From Cavia porcellus (lineage: Eukaryota; Chordata; Mammalia; Rodentia; Caviidae): 64,000 bases of DNA. The stretch spans positions 19,284,101-19,348,100 of the forward strand of contig NW_026947491.1 in NCBI RefSeq assembly GCF_034190915.1, written 5' to 3'. Position numbers and translations under genes: made by a program. Of this stretch, positions 21,111-32,221 are shown piece after piece; positions within the stretch are counted from its first letter, which is position 1, and every line of letters begins with the position of its first letter. The notes under the pieces are model-generated. The model was given only the letters and a program-made list of their open reading frames with translations. It was not told the DNA's origin and did not search any database.

Positions 21111-23730
21111 ACTTGTGTTGAGTTTCATTGTGTTTCTAAGTTCACTGTGTTACTGAGTCCCAAGGTCATTTGCAAGTAAGGACAGTAGGACTGGGACTCA
21201 TGGAAGAGAGCAATATGTCCAGTGAAGCTGCATCTGGATTTTGTTCCAGTAGGAAGTCAGGATAAGGCATTCTCCTTATTTCTAAATGTACAAAAATTCG
21301 TCCAAAAACTTCATTATCTTTTTATGGGCCTAGGAAAGAAATGAAATTGCAGGCTAAATAGTCGCAAAGCAATTCAGCAAGACAGGCAGATCTCAAATCA
21401 CTGGTTGAGTCTTGTTTCATGCACAGGAGATGGAAACCCAGAGAGGAGAAAATACTAATGAGAGATGATGAAACCCTGGCACATGGAGAGGAGCAAGGAT
21501 CACACAGAGACATGACACCTGAAGAAGCTCCTAGAATATCAAGGTGTGTTTCCAGTGTGATCCCTCAGAGCTGTGCAGGAAAGGAAAAGTGACCACTGAG
21601 AAATAAGACCCAGAACATTTTCTAGTGAGATGCTCAGGAAAGAACTTCTGAAACTTATCTAACATGTTGGAACTGAATTCCCCTAACTATAAACAATCAT
21701 TCATTCTTCAAGTATGACCATAAGGAGTCAAAGTAGTCTATAAGGGAAATAAGTCAGAAGAAACACCCTGATCCCCAGAAAGGAGGAGATGTCAGGGGAA
21801 AATTAGCCACACATCTGGTGATTCCATGTGCATCTTGGTGGACCAGGATGATAGAGATCTCAACATGTGCACACGGAATCTCCATAGTCAGGCACAGCAG
21901 TGTGGTGAGCGTGCATTACAGCTGATGGAGCGCCAGGACCAGGTGCACCTGGAGCAGAATTCCATGAAGCTACAGACAGCAGAGGAGACAGGAGAGGACA
22001 GGGGATCCCTGTGCAGCTTCCCCTTCCAGCACTGCTAGATGCAGCTCAGGACCCCAGGGCTTCAGGCTCATTGCTGTCTCTCCTCTTGGTGTCATTTGAA
22101 AGATCTGTCTCCTCTTGAGGCTATTGGAACATCCAGATGAATCCATGAGAGACAGAAAGATTCTCACAATCGTGGCACACACATTTTTACACACATGTGG
22201 CATTTGGAGACAGAGGTTTGGATCTGTGTCCATGCCTAGGCTGGGTCCTAAACTCAGGACCAGAAATGACCAGTAGATGAAATATACCAGGAAATCATTC
22301 ATTCCTTATTGCTGACAAGGTGACACTTATGGAGATGAACCAGATCATTAGGCAGCTCCTTGCTGGACAACCATGTGATAAGATATCGTGTCACCAGCAT
22401 CAGTGGGGAATGCTGTTGTCTGCCCATCTGTCCATTTTGGGAATCCACTATACAGGTAGAGTTTCAGAGAATCCTGAGTGGACACACAGCCTCTGGACTC
22501 TTTCCTCTGCTGCAACCCCCTGCTACCATTCCTAGTAGTATCTGTTGCAGAGTCCTAATTTCTAGGCATGGGCCTATTCTGGAAGCACGTTCCTGGGCTC
22601 AGCCTAGGTGTGGGGTGCATAGACAACATCTCTTGCAAATACACTGGAGGCTGCACTAAAAGGCCCCATCTTCAGGTTATGCAATCAGGGTCATCTTTGA
22701 CCTTCTTAGACTTTTCTTCTGAAGCGTATGATAGACAGGATGACCTGGAGATCCTTCCATGGAACACACCAAGGAAGCTGCAGCTGCAGTGCCCTAACCT
22801 GGAAGCTCCTTTCTCCAGGAGCCTTGCTAATTTATGTAAACAGTGCTTGCAGCCAGAATCCATGCAATGACTCATGTGCCAGGTGTAATGATTCTCTGGG
22901 CTCCCCATCCTCAACATCTGCAGCCTGCAGGTCCACGGTGTTCCAAGGACAAAAACCTACAGTGTAGATGCTGCCTGCATCTAATTTGTGTTCTGGAGAA
23001 AGTGAGTATGAGTCCCAGCGTCAGGGAGATTCCTGAGTGCAAGTGCAGGGCAGGGGCAGAGGTGTCACCTTCAAACTGAAGAATCATCTGTGCTGCAGCC
23101 TTAAGGAAAGGGTGATGGTTGGGATACTGAGCCACTCCTGTTACTGACAGCTGTCCTCCAGCTGGGGTCTCACAGAGTGAACTAGAAGACAGGCTGCTCC
23201 TCAACAAGTGAATCTAGACCCCTAGGCAGGGTTGTTCTTCAGCCTTTGCTGACCTCTGTCAGGGAAGCCTCTACTGAGTCTCAACCTGTCTGTTATGGTT
23301 TCCTTGAAGAGATAAGAGGCCTAGAAAGGGGGTCACTGTTCCAGGGCCATTCTGATTTTTCCAGAATTAAACATATGTTTAAAAATTGTATACCCATTAC
23401 AACAGTTTTGTAAAATATGTGTATAAAATATAGAAATATTTATATTTTCTCATTGTATTTTAGCTCTTCAGAAATCAAAATACATTTTATGGTAAAATAC
23501 TCAATTGTGTGTTAAGTAATAATGTTTATCTCTTTATGAAATGACAAATTTGTAAATTCTGGTTAGGCATATAGCCTTGATGGAAATGTATATGAGGATG
23601 TAAGAACACTTGACATAAAATATCACTTTGTTTATAGTGAGTCATTAAATTTCATATCTAGCTAATACAGAAATCACTCTTCACTAGTATCCATTTGCAA
23701 TAAATGTTTTCATTCACTGTAGGTAGAAGA
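21110..23730. other. Gene-free stretch
   Basis: Many short overlapping open frames occur, but none shows a recognisable domain or splice structure, and no V framework motifs are present. A GACAAAAACC phrase near 22948-22957 resembles a nonamer but has no heptamer at the right distance. Confidence 0.45.
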
Positions 23731-23739
23731 GGTAGGTAT

Positions 23740-24420
23740 TAAACTTATTGTAATCTTTCTTTCTTTGTCTTACCTTCCACTGTCTGGTTCACTCCATGTC
23801 TAGATTCCCTTCTGTTTTGCAAAATACTCATCTACCTGTTTGGATGGTGTATGTTTTATTTTCTAAATTGTTTATATCTTGAAATTCCAGATGAGAGAAA
23901 TTATGTGATATTTTAGCTCCTAAGTGTGGTTATTTCACTTAGTGTTATGGTGTCAAGGTGCATTCATTTTCCATGAAATGACATTCCTTGAATTTCTCTT
24001 TATCAGCACAGTGATACTTCATTGTATATAAATACTACATTAGCTTTACCTACTCATTTTAGTGTGTCTGCATAGACCACTTCCAGTGTATAGCTAATCA
24101 GGGTTGTGCTGCTGCATGGGTACCATAAATCACCAGATTATGATGGCTTTCACTCTTTGAGGAAAATGAGAAGAAGGAGAATACTTTGATCAAATCAAAT
24201 GTTTAGTCTCATGTTTTTGAGGCATCTCTATACTGATGTATACAGTAGCTGCACTAGGTTACATTTCTCCTGAGAATGTAGAAGGTGTTTTTTGACCCAA
24301 AGCCTCACCACACTTTTTTTTTTTTTACTCATGACAACTGTCCCTTCTGAAGCAATATGGAATCTAAGAGTTGTTTGAATTTGAATTTCTCTACTGGCAA
24401 AGACATTGAATAAGTTTTTC
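23740..24420 (-). repeat. Decayed L1 3'-end remnant
   Basis: Antisense L1 3' text can be followed by eye: ACTTCATTGTATATAAATAC, then CTTTACCTACTCATTTTAGT, then GGGTTGTGCTGCTGCATGGG. No frame remains. An internal T run lies at 24308-24325. Confidence 0.55.
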
Positions 24421-24669
24421 ATAAACTGATTGGATATTTGAGTTCCCTTTTTAAAGAGTTATTCCCGAGGACAGAAATAGCATAGGTAGGACTAATGCTA
24501 ATCGCTCTGATGTGTTAATTCCCTTATCTAAGTGAAATGAGGTCAAAGGTAAAAGTAGTAAACAAAACTTTTAGAAGAACATGAATTTTAAGTGTGTTCT
24601 GCATTCCAACAGAATAGAATGTAAAAGAATTAGATAATTGTGCTATATGTAATCAAATAAGTTTTTTTC

Positions 24670-24785
24670 CCAGTCTTTTTGAGGCAGAGTCACACTATGT
24701 GATTAGGCTGCCTTGGGCTCACTTTGTAGCATAGGCTGGTCTTGAATTTGCAAGGATCCTCTGGCCTCAGCCTCCCAAGTGAAGC
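24670..24785 (-). repeat. B1 (7SL-derived) SINE
   Basis: On the + strand: TTTTTGAGGCAGAGTCACAC, then TAGGCTGGTCTTGAATTTGC and GCCTCAGCCTCCCAAGTG, the antisense order of a B1 element. It abuts the upstream block of V6. Confidence 0.75.
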
Positions 24786-25098
24786 ATCTCTCTTGGACCT
24801 GCTCAGCAAGCTGTTGAGTTCTTCTGTAGGATGGAACAGATACGATGAGTCTACAGCCTATGATGTCACATGTCACAGGATGTTATGCTTCTCATTCTAC
24901 GTACACATCTGCAATGCTGTGAAGTTACCAAATCCACTAATTACATATTGGTGAGAATAAAAATAAGGTGAGGTTACACATAGGAAGGAACCATGTGTTC
25001 TGTAATAAAAAAAAAAAATCTCAAAACACTTTCATGTGCTTTGAATCCTTCCTTCTCTGAAGCTTTCAGAATAGAACTGGCCATATATACAGGAGGCC

Positions 25099-25106
25099 AT
25101 GCAAAT
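25099..25106 (+). promoter_or_regulatory. Octamer promoter element of V6
   Basis: A perfect ATGCAAAT, 123 bp before the V6 start codon. A TATATA-rich phrase (25083-25089) lies just upstream. This is the Oct-1/Oct-2 and OCA-B responsive element of B-cell V promoters. Confidence 0.9.
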
Positions 25107-25228
25107 AGGGCCTCCCTGTGCTGATGAAAACCAGCCCAGCCCTCACTCTGCAGATCTTCAGAGGATCCCAGCACTGGATGCCCTTCTTTTCCCACTTGGT
25201 GATCAGGACTGAGTACAGAGAGCTCACC

Positions 25229-25665
25229 ATGGAGCTGCCGCTGAGCTGGGTTTTGTTTCTTGCTGTTTTAAAAGGTAATTCATGAAAAAATAATAAATAC
25301 AAAATGAATGAGTGGCACCAGTGAAATAAACAATAGACATGTGTCTCTCTGTTTGCAGGTGTTCAGTGTGAGCAGCAACTCGTGGAGTCCGGGGGAGGCT
25401 TGGTGCAGCCCGGGGCGTCCCTGAGACTCTCCTGTGTGGCCTCAGGATTCACCTTCAGTAACTATGGCATGGACTGGTTCCGCCAGACTCCAGGAAAGGG
25501 GCTGGAGTGGATCTCATATATCAGTAGTAATAGTGGTACCATATACTACGCAGACTCCGTGAAGGGCCGTTTCACCATCTCCAGGGACAACAGCAAGAGT
25601 ACACTGTATCTGCAGATGAGCAGCCTGAGACCCGAGGACACCGCCATGTATTACTGTGCCAGAGA
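25229..25665 (+). CDS. V6: intact clan III (IGHV3-like) heavy-chain V gene
   Basis: Encodes the germline V part of an antibody heavy chain after joining to D and J. Leader exon 25229-25274 ([15 protein letters not shown]) has a GTAAT donor. Intron 25275-25358 ends in TTTGCAG. V exon 25359-25665 is open throughout. The mature domain starts at 25370 ([20 protein letters not shown]). Conserved residues are all present: Cys22, Trp36, Leu (TLYLQM) and Cys92 in AMYYCAR. CDR1 is [11 protein letters not shown]2 is ISSNSGTI. Position 37 is Phe (WFRQ) instead of the usual Val, while Gly44, Leu45 and Trp47 are normal. It is the only V segment here with open exons, good splice sites, octamer and RSS together. 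The exact subgroup and gene name need a database. Confidence 0.95.
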
Positions 25666-25705
25666 CACAGTGAGGGAAACTTTACTGTGAGCCCAGACAA
25701 AAACC
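25666..25705 (+). other. V6 recombination signal sequence
   Basis: Heptamer CACAGTG (25666-25672) and nonamer ACAAAAACC (25697-25705) are both perfect consensus. The spacer counts 24 nt, one more than usual, which normally remains usable by RAG. It directs joining to a D segment with a 12-RSS. Confidence 0.95.
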
Positions 25706-25726
25706 TCCGTGCAGGGGCGCTTAGCT

Positions 25727-25740
25727 CCAGCAGGGGGCGC
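25727..25740 (+). promoter_or_regulatory. CTCF-like motif 3' of V6, perfect core
   Basis: CCAGCAGGGGGCGC fits all 14 positions of the CTCF core CCASYAGRKGGCRS. It starts 21 bp after the RSS nonamer, in V orientation. In mouse, proximal VH segments such as VH81X carry a CTCF element just downstream of the RSS that promotes use during RAG scanning. The same role is inferred here. Confidence 0.7.
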
Positions 25741-25749
25741 TCGGGATAC

Positions 25750-27040
25750 ACGGAGCACAAAGTCTGTCCCAAGAGCACGAGTATTGAAGATTTTGTTGTT
25801 TTAAGTGGGCTTCCTGACATTAAAAAAAAAAAAAAAAAAAAAAATTGTATGGGGTAATAGAAAGAGCAAAGAATAATTAGTATCTAAACTATGTAAAATG
25901 CCAACTTCAACCCAAAATAATCAATTCGTTGTCTAATTGAAAAACCCTGAAAAGTAAGTAATCCAGTGCAGTATAATACTGTGACACAACTGGAAAATCC
26001 GAGAGCCCTGCTCTGGCTGCTGCGGGAGTGAGGACAGCGGATAGAGCCTCTCCCTAGAGTCAGCGCCATCTGAGGGCTGAGGCAGGAGAGAACTGAGCCT
26101 CACCCGGAAGCCATCCCCACTGGAAACCTTATTGCTTTAATTGTTTTGTTGGGTTGGGTTTATTGCTTTTTTTTCTGTGATTATGTTATATCTGATGGCA
26201 GGAACAGCTATTTAAAAGATAGCAAGACATGCTATGGTAACCATTTTGGATTTACTATCCACTTATTTTGAGGTTCTTTATCGCATCCATTGTTTTGCTT
26301 TTGTCTCTATTCTGTCCTGTTTGATTTTTAGTATGTCTGAAGGTATTTACAGATATTTACAAGACAATAAAAGGCAGAAGGGCAAGTATTGTTGATTTTG
26401 TAAGTTTTGAAGTCCTGTATCACTTAAACTGGTTTATTTTGATTGGTTTTATTGTTTTATTTTTCTCGCTTTTATCCTTTTTAAATATTTTTTTTAAAAA
26501 AATGGAAAATCCGTTGAGAGTTTTGTATTTTGTATTCTTGGCTTGGTGACAAAAAATCTTTTTGAATGTTTATAACGTATATAAACAATTAAGACATACA
26601 CAGTGCAAACTGCACGAAAATCTTTAAATCCATGACCTTACATGTGTCACATAGGCAATAGGTTGGCTATGGTACTCACATAGCATAAGTCTACTAAGGT
26701 AATAAAGAATAAACAAAAACTACCTGTCAGCTTTATGATAACATACAAGTGAGTTTCCCATCTACCCACAGTGAAAAATTAAATCATGCTATAAGAAAAT
26801 GATCTTATAATGAAACATTTAAATAGGAAATTAGTTCAACAAAATTGATGATGCTGAGAGCCAAGGCATTCAGAGATTTGAATAGTCATGATTTCTTTCA
26901 GTTGACCCCAACATTTGTCATCTAAGTTTTCAAAAGTTTGTTCTGAGCCAACATCACTGATAAAGTTCACATATTTATTATTTCATGAATTTACTTTTTT
27001 CCCATAAAAGATCATTAACAAATACCTCAAATTTCCAAGT
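25750..27040. other. V6 3' flank
   Basis: No gene is present. A 21-A run lies at 25823-25843. The flank is paralogous to the one after V12 (48135-48880) and more weakly to those after V10, V13 and V15 (shared phrase TATTTTAGG...GACATT). Confidence 0.6.
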
Positions 27041-27960
27041 ATAATATGGTTGGGATAACGCTCAATAAAATCCTCATGTATTTTTAACTGTCATCACATG
27101 TGTTTTAATGTAAAATTATTCAAACAAACAAATTCTGTAAAAATCAAGATGGCACAGCACATATTGTAAATAAATCAGAAAACTGTATTTGTAAGGGAAA
27201 GAGAAAGCAGTGGCCCCTTAAACCAAGGTTGGCTGAGTACACAGCAATAGCTGTCACCTGTACAGCAAATCATCTGACAATGCTTCCAGATGAGAAGAGA
27301 CAATGGAAAGGATGCTGAGAGGCCCTTGAGCTTCATATTGACCTTCAATGACCTTGACTGTAGGACTGTAAAGCTGTGGGAGAGGGAATGATTTGACAAC
27401 TGGGAAACAACTGCCCCCTGAGATTTGCCATGCCTGGCACTGATGGTTAAATCCGATTTCCTCAGGTGTTAATGCTTTACGCACACATTATTATAATGGT
27501 ATAATATGGTTGATATAACACTATATCAAATCCTCACATATTTTAACTGTCATCACATGTGTTTCAATGTAAAATAATTCACACAAACAAATTCCATAAA
27601 AATCAAGATGGCACAGCATATACTGTAAATAAATCACAACAACTGTACGTGTAAGGGAAAGAGAAAGCAATGGCCCCTTAAACCAAGGCTGGATGAATAC
27701 ACAGCAATGACTGTCACCTGCACAGCAAGTCATCTGACAACAATTCCAGGTGAGAAGAGACAATGGAAAGGATTCTGTGAGGCCCTTGTGCTTCGTATTG
27801 GCCTTCACTGACTTTGATTGTGGGACTGTGAAGCTGTGGGAGAGGGAACAAGTTGACATTTGGGGAGTTCACTGCCCCCCTGAGATTTGCCAGGTCTGGC
27901 ACTGATGGTTAAATCTGATTTCCCCAGGTGTTAACACTTTACACACACATTGTTTCAAGT
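27041..27960. repeat. 460-bp tandem duplication
   Basis: Copy A 27041-27500 and copy B 27501-27960 share landmarks at a constant offset, for example ACAGCACATATTGTAAATAA at 27153 and its variant at 27613. A third, single copy lies at about 48885-49335 downstream of V12. Antisense open frames in each copy look alike (SHSFTV, then SIVSSHLE), but they contain different breaks. Confidence 0.85.
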
Positions 27961-28640
27961 ACAAACTGATTGATCTTCATGAGAAACTGCAATCTTCAAC
28001 TGAAACATAGTTGAGTGTTTACATACTCGATGATACTATCTTCTCTGTGTTCTTTTCAACGGAAATCGGATGTGTATATATGCACATAGAATATAAATTG
28101 ATTTTATGTGGTATGCGCATGCAACTATACATGTGTGATGTATGAACCTCACAGCCCTATTATCCCTGGGATCCATTTTCTAGTTTTCATATCTGCAAAT
28201 CCATCTTTAATCTGTAAGAATACACAGCTCCCTGACCTAGCACTTCCATTACATGTCCTGTATGGAGTAGGAGGATTGGACCTGGGTCAGTGGACCTCAA
28301 GGACATCACTGAGTTCTCTGAGGGATCAGTCAGCATCTTTCACACAGAGGCAGTCCCAGAGAGATGCACATTCTTTGTCTCGTTTTGACCTTCATGTACA
28401 AGAAAGCACTACACATGTAAATGCTTTGGAAGTAAAACATAAACTCATATTGCACAATGACTTAATTTCTTTTGTATATCAATATTTAAGAGGTTCTTAG
28501 AAGTTTGCAAAGCTATTCTTCAGAAACGTGTAAAAATGCAGCTTCCTTATTTCTCAGGTGCTGGCTCCCATTTGTGTGCTCTGGAAAAATTCACACAGGA
28601 TGATGTGAAGATGCTGCATCTGATCTCAGGACCCACTGGG
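27961..28640. other. Clan II upstream block, copy 2
   Basis: This is paralogous to 13030-13423 plus 17459-17600 and to 42960-43395. It gives the uninterrupted sequence at the ERV insertion site. The octamer is mutated to ATGTAAAT near 28415. There is no gene. Confidence 0.65.
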
Positions 28641-28649
28641 TTCTCCCAC

Positions 28650-29002
28650 CGTCCTGTCTGAGCTGCTGCTACAAGAGAACTGATTTGGCCAGGTGAAGCC
28701 CTCACAGTGACCCTCTCCCAGTTGCACGTTTTCTGGCTTTCAGCTCTGGGACTCTGCCACTGCAGCTGGATGCTTCAGCCACCAGAAAGGAAACTGAGTA
28801 AATGTGTCAAGATAATTGATAATGAACACACAGCTTGCAATTCATCCTTGACAATTCAGCATATCTAAAGATACAATCAAGAACAGATTCTTCGTGCAGC
28901 TGACCTCAGTATCCATGGAAAATGGATCATGGAAAATCCATGGGAAACACCACTGTGCAAGAGAGTTTTTGAGGGAGATATATGGGATCCCAGACACAAA
29001 GC
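28650..29002 (+). pseudogene. V7: clan II IGHV pseudogene
   Basis: A close paralogue of V4. The V exon relic begins near 28662 (GCTGCTACAAGAG). The framework 1 relic reads GTGAAGCCCTCACAGTGACC, followed by a diverged framework 2 (CCACCAGAAAGGAAACTGAG). The framework 3 relic holds AAAGATACAATCAAGAACAG and a broken 3' end. A short insertion repeats ATCATGGAAAATCCATGG near 28924-28941. No heptamer is recognisable, but a nonamer-like ACACAAAGC lies at 28994-29002. There is no intact leader and there are multiple stops. Confidence 0.75.
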
Positions 29003-29022
29003 TATGTGCAGAGTGGCATGGA

Positions 29023-29036
29023 CCAGTAGAGGGCGC
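29023..29036 (+). promoter_or_regulatory. CTCF-like motif 3' of V7, perfect core
   Basis: CCAGTAGAGGGCGC fits all 14 positions of the CTCF core and starts 20 bp after the nonamer-like sequence. It remains intact although the V7 exon and heptamer have decayed. Confidence 0.65.
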
Positions 29037-29039
29037 GCA

Positions 29040-30230
29040 GGACCAAAAGCTGTTTTCAACATCAAGAAGTGGGGGTTTTCTTGGACGAGGAGGGAACATA
29101 TAGGACCAGAAGGAAAAGTTCTGGACTAGTGAAAGAACCCAGGGGATCTGCAGATAATCAGGAGTGGCCCCAGGAGGAGGTGCAGAGAAGGACGCTAGAG
29201 ACTAAAGACTTCCTTTTAGTGTCTGAATGTCCCCTTTCTCAGCATCACACACTACAGAGAACGTACAGTGTGTCCTCTCCTCCTCACATATGAATTGTTC
29301 AGAGCCCAAGCAATGAAAGGGACTTGGTGGTGACAGATTACAGTTACAGTTGCATTTTTCATCTCCTTCATATGAATTCCTGTGTGATGACAATAAGAAC
29401 TTAAATATATTGAAAAGTGGACCTAGAATCTCAAGAATTCACATGCTGTGGAATATACGATGCTCATGATCATCATTGTGGAAAATTAGCTAATTTTGTC
29501 ACCTAGAAAATGGACTGTCTGATGCAGTAATAAATGTTTCAGTTGAGGAAAATCTACAGTAAAGGAAGAGACTTTATGGAATACAAAGCGAGAATTTTGG
29601 CGTTCTGATCCATTGCTTATCTTGACATTGGGCATGATTTTGTTAGCATTATCAAGTGGTGTGTTTGTGTAAAAATGCATCTCATTTATCTATCATTAAC
29701 ATTAATACATATACTTGTAAGAGGTACTTTACTGTAGAAAATTTGGTGTAAAGATAAGACAATAAGATGTCAGATTCTTGAAAATGTATTTTCAAAACTA
29801 CTGCTTGCCTAGTCATTTGTGAATATAATGCAATTGAGAGAAATACTGTCAGGTTCGATGAGTAGAAGGAGATTTTTGGCAGATGTCATGAAGCTGACCA
29901 TTTGGTCTTGGAACTGCTCCATCAGCACTTGAGAACTAAGGCAAAGATTGTAGGATCAAATGCATGGGAAGTTTTATAAATGTGCCTCCCATCTCATAAG
30001 TCATTATTATTCTCTCACTATGTTCACAGCTGCAAACAAATGGAATTATCAAATACATCAATTACATATAGAAGAAGTAAAACAGATGAGGTTATGTGCT
30101 TATCACTACACAGACAGATAGAAAGAAACCATGTATTCTGTAATGCTAGGGATAATCAAATCACCTCTCAAAACAATCTCCTGTGCTTCCCTCACTGAGA
30201 TTCCCTCAGTAGAACTGATTATATAGCAGG
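29040..30230. other. Spacer between clan II and clan III segments, copy 2
   Basis: Paralogous to 18010-19190. It contains the conserved clan III upstream block near 29985-30140. No gene is seen. Confidence 0.6.
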
Positions 30231-30235
30231 AGAAC

Positions 30236-30243
30236 ATGCAAAT
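30236..30243 (+). promoter_or_regulatory. Octamer of V8
   Basis: A perfect ATGCAAAT 123 bp before the V8 ATG, preceded by a TATATAG phrase. Confidence 0.9.
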
Positions 30244-30365
30244 AGAGCTTCCCTGTGCTGATGAAAATCAGCTCAGGCCTCAGGCTTCACCTCTGCTAGG
30301 AAGCCCAGCAGTGGAAGTGCAGGTGTTTCCACTTGATGATCAGGACTGAACACAGACAGCTTATC

Positions 30366-30815
30366 ATGGAGCTTGCACTCAATTGTGTTTTCCTGCTTTT
30401 CATTTTCAAAGGTAATTTTTCAAAAACAAGTGATAGCGAATGTGCTAATAGACAAGAGTGTGATAAATAGAGGACATGTGTAATATATTTCTGAGCAATG
30501 TATCCCTGTGGTTGCAGGTATCCTGTGTGAGGAACAACTTGTGGATTCTGAGGCAGGCTTGGTACAGCCTCAGGGGACCCTGAGACTCTCCTGAGTGGCC
30601 TCGGGATTCACCTTCAGCAACAACTTAATGAACTGGGTCCACCAGACTCCAGGGAAGGGACTGGAGTGGATCTTAGCTATCAATGAATGCATATACTATG
30701 CAGACTCTGTGAAGGGCCAATTTATTATTTCCAGAAACAACAGCAAGAACATGCTGTATCTGCAGATAAGCAGTTTGAGAACCAAGGACATAGCCATATA
30801 TTACTGTGCCAGAGA
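30366..30815 (+). pseudogene. V8: near-intact clan III IGHV with a stop at Cys22
   Basis: The leader 30366-30411 is open (MELALNCVFLLFIFK), its donor is GTAAT, and the V exon runs from 30518 to 30815. The frame is open from end to end except for one codon: TGA at 30592-30594, exactly where the first disulphide cysteine (TGT) belongs. Downstream residues are mostly normal: [12 protein letters not shown], a shortened CDR2, [15 protein letters not shown] and IYYCAR. CDR2 is shorter than in V6. RSS: CACAGTG (30816-30822), 23-nt spacer, AAACAAACC (30846-30854). It could recombine but would yield no chain. Confidence 0.92.
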
Positions 30816-30875
30816 CACAGTGAAAGAAGGGCCACAAGAAGCCAGAAACAAACCTCCCTGCAGGGACTCTCACCA

Positions 30876-30889
30876 CCAGCAGGGGTGAT
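30876..30889 (+). promoter_or_regulatory. CTCF-like motif 3' of V8
   Basis: CCAGCAGGGGTGAT matches about 11 of 14 core positions, 21 bp after the nonamer. The 3' half (GGCGC) is lost. Confidence 0.4.
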
Positions 30890-30919
30890 GGAGATCCATT
30901 GAATGAGACCAGGCCTGAG

Positions 30920-32215
30920 TCCCAGGAGCAGAAGCACAGCAGAAGCAGGGAACTGAGGTTTTCCTATAGGCCTTTAGCATTTCCTCTCTCTTTTCTCATC
31001 ACACGAAGACCCTGAAAATACCTAAGCTTCAGATGACTTAGGGGGTATTCAAGATACAAAGCACAGTTGTTGTTTTATATATATATATATATATATATAA
31101 TTTTCTTTGTCTCTTTCATATGATTTTTCTAAAAAGTGATAAAACTCAAAATATATTTTGAGAAGTTATTTTTCTTTGAATGTCACATCATAATTATCTA
31201 AAAATAATATTCTTAGTTTTCTCCTCTTAGGGAGCAAATGTCTATTGCAGGAATAAATGTTTCAGGCTATTGAATTAAATTATTCCCATCCCTTCGCATA
31301 GGGTCTGAGACCTTGCAGCCCTCTCCTCTCCTTGACACCTCAGGAAACCTGGTCCCCAAGGTCAGCCTAGCACCAGCTCTGGGCTGGAGAAGAGGAAGAG
31401 TTTCAGCAGGCTCCACTCAGCGCAGCTTCCAGGGACATTGCTGAGCTCTTTCTGTTTATGTTATTTTGGAATTAAGTTACATAGCTTCCAATTAAGAATT
31501 TATCAAATTAACTTCACTATTCTCTCTCTCTCTCTCTCTCTCTCTTTCATTCTCTCTTATAAAAATATACAGGTTTTAGCCTACATATCAGGATAATAAT
31601 GGATATTATTTAAGATAAAATGTTCCTGTTTCATAATATTCATTTTTATTTTCTAAACCAGTTATTTGATTTCTGTGTTTCTACTTTTTAAATTTATGTC
31701 AGTTCATTCTGCATTTATTAGTCACATATCTTTTCCTAATTTTTTATAAAATAGTCAGATATAAGATTATTCTTATTAATATTATTCTGTTATCATAACA
31801 CTCTGTGAATCAATTGAACACTGAAGAGAAGGGAATTACTTGAAATACCCAATCTGCATGCATGCACCTTCTAAAAGACAGAGCTGAGGTGATGTATTCA
31901 CACCTAGATGTCACACATTTCCCTCAGTCATGTCTATGGATATCATGGTTCCTGTCATCCTGGGAAACTAAATTCCTCCACCTCCTCACCCAGTTCTGCA
32001 CCTTACCTGGGCCATCATCATCACTGCTGTGCTCTGGTTTCAGAAATGAGAGTTCCTGCTTCTCATGGTGTCCCAGGCACCCCTGTTGTTTTCATCCCTG
32101 TGTGAGATCACTTTCCTGAACATGCCATCTCCTGAGATGGAGCTGGATCCACACTACTGAATGTCCTGAATTTGATTTTCCTCAAGATATTTTAAACGTC
32201 TAATATTTGTGTTTA
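30920..32215. other. Clan III 3'-flank block, copy 3
   Basis: Paralogous to 19860-21110, with microsatellites AT (31076-31099) and TC (31521-31546) as copy-specific expansions. The paralogy stops abruptly near 32215-32225, which I take as the left edge of the retroviral remnant. Confidence 0.65.
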
Positions 32216-32221
32216 GTTTTA

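Noticed and set aside
22940..22960. Nonamer-like GACAAAAACC as an RSS
   Set aside because: No heptamer occurs 12 or 23 bp away and no V framework lies upstream.
25370..25665. V6 as a camelid-like single-domain VHH gene
   Set aside because: Only Phe37 agrees. Gly44, Leu45 and Trp47 are those of conventional VH.
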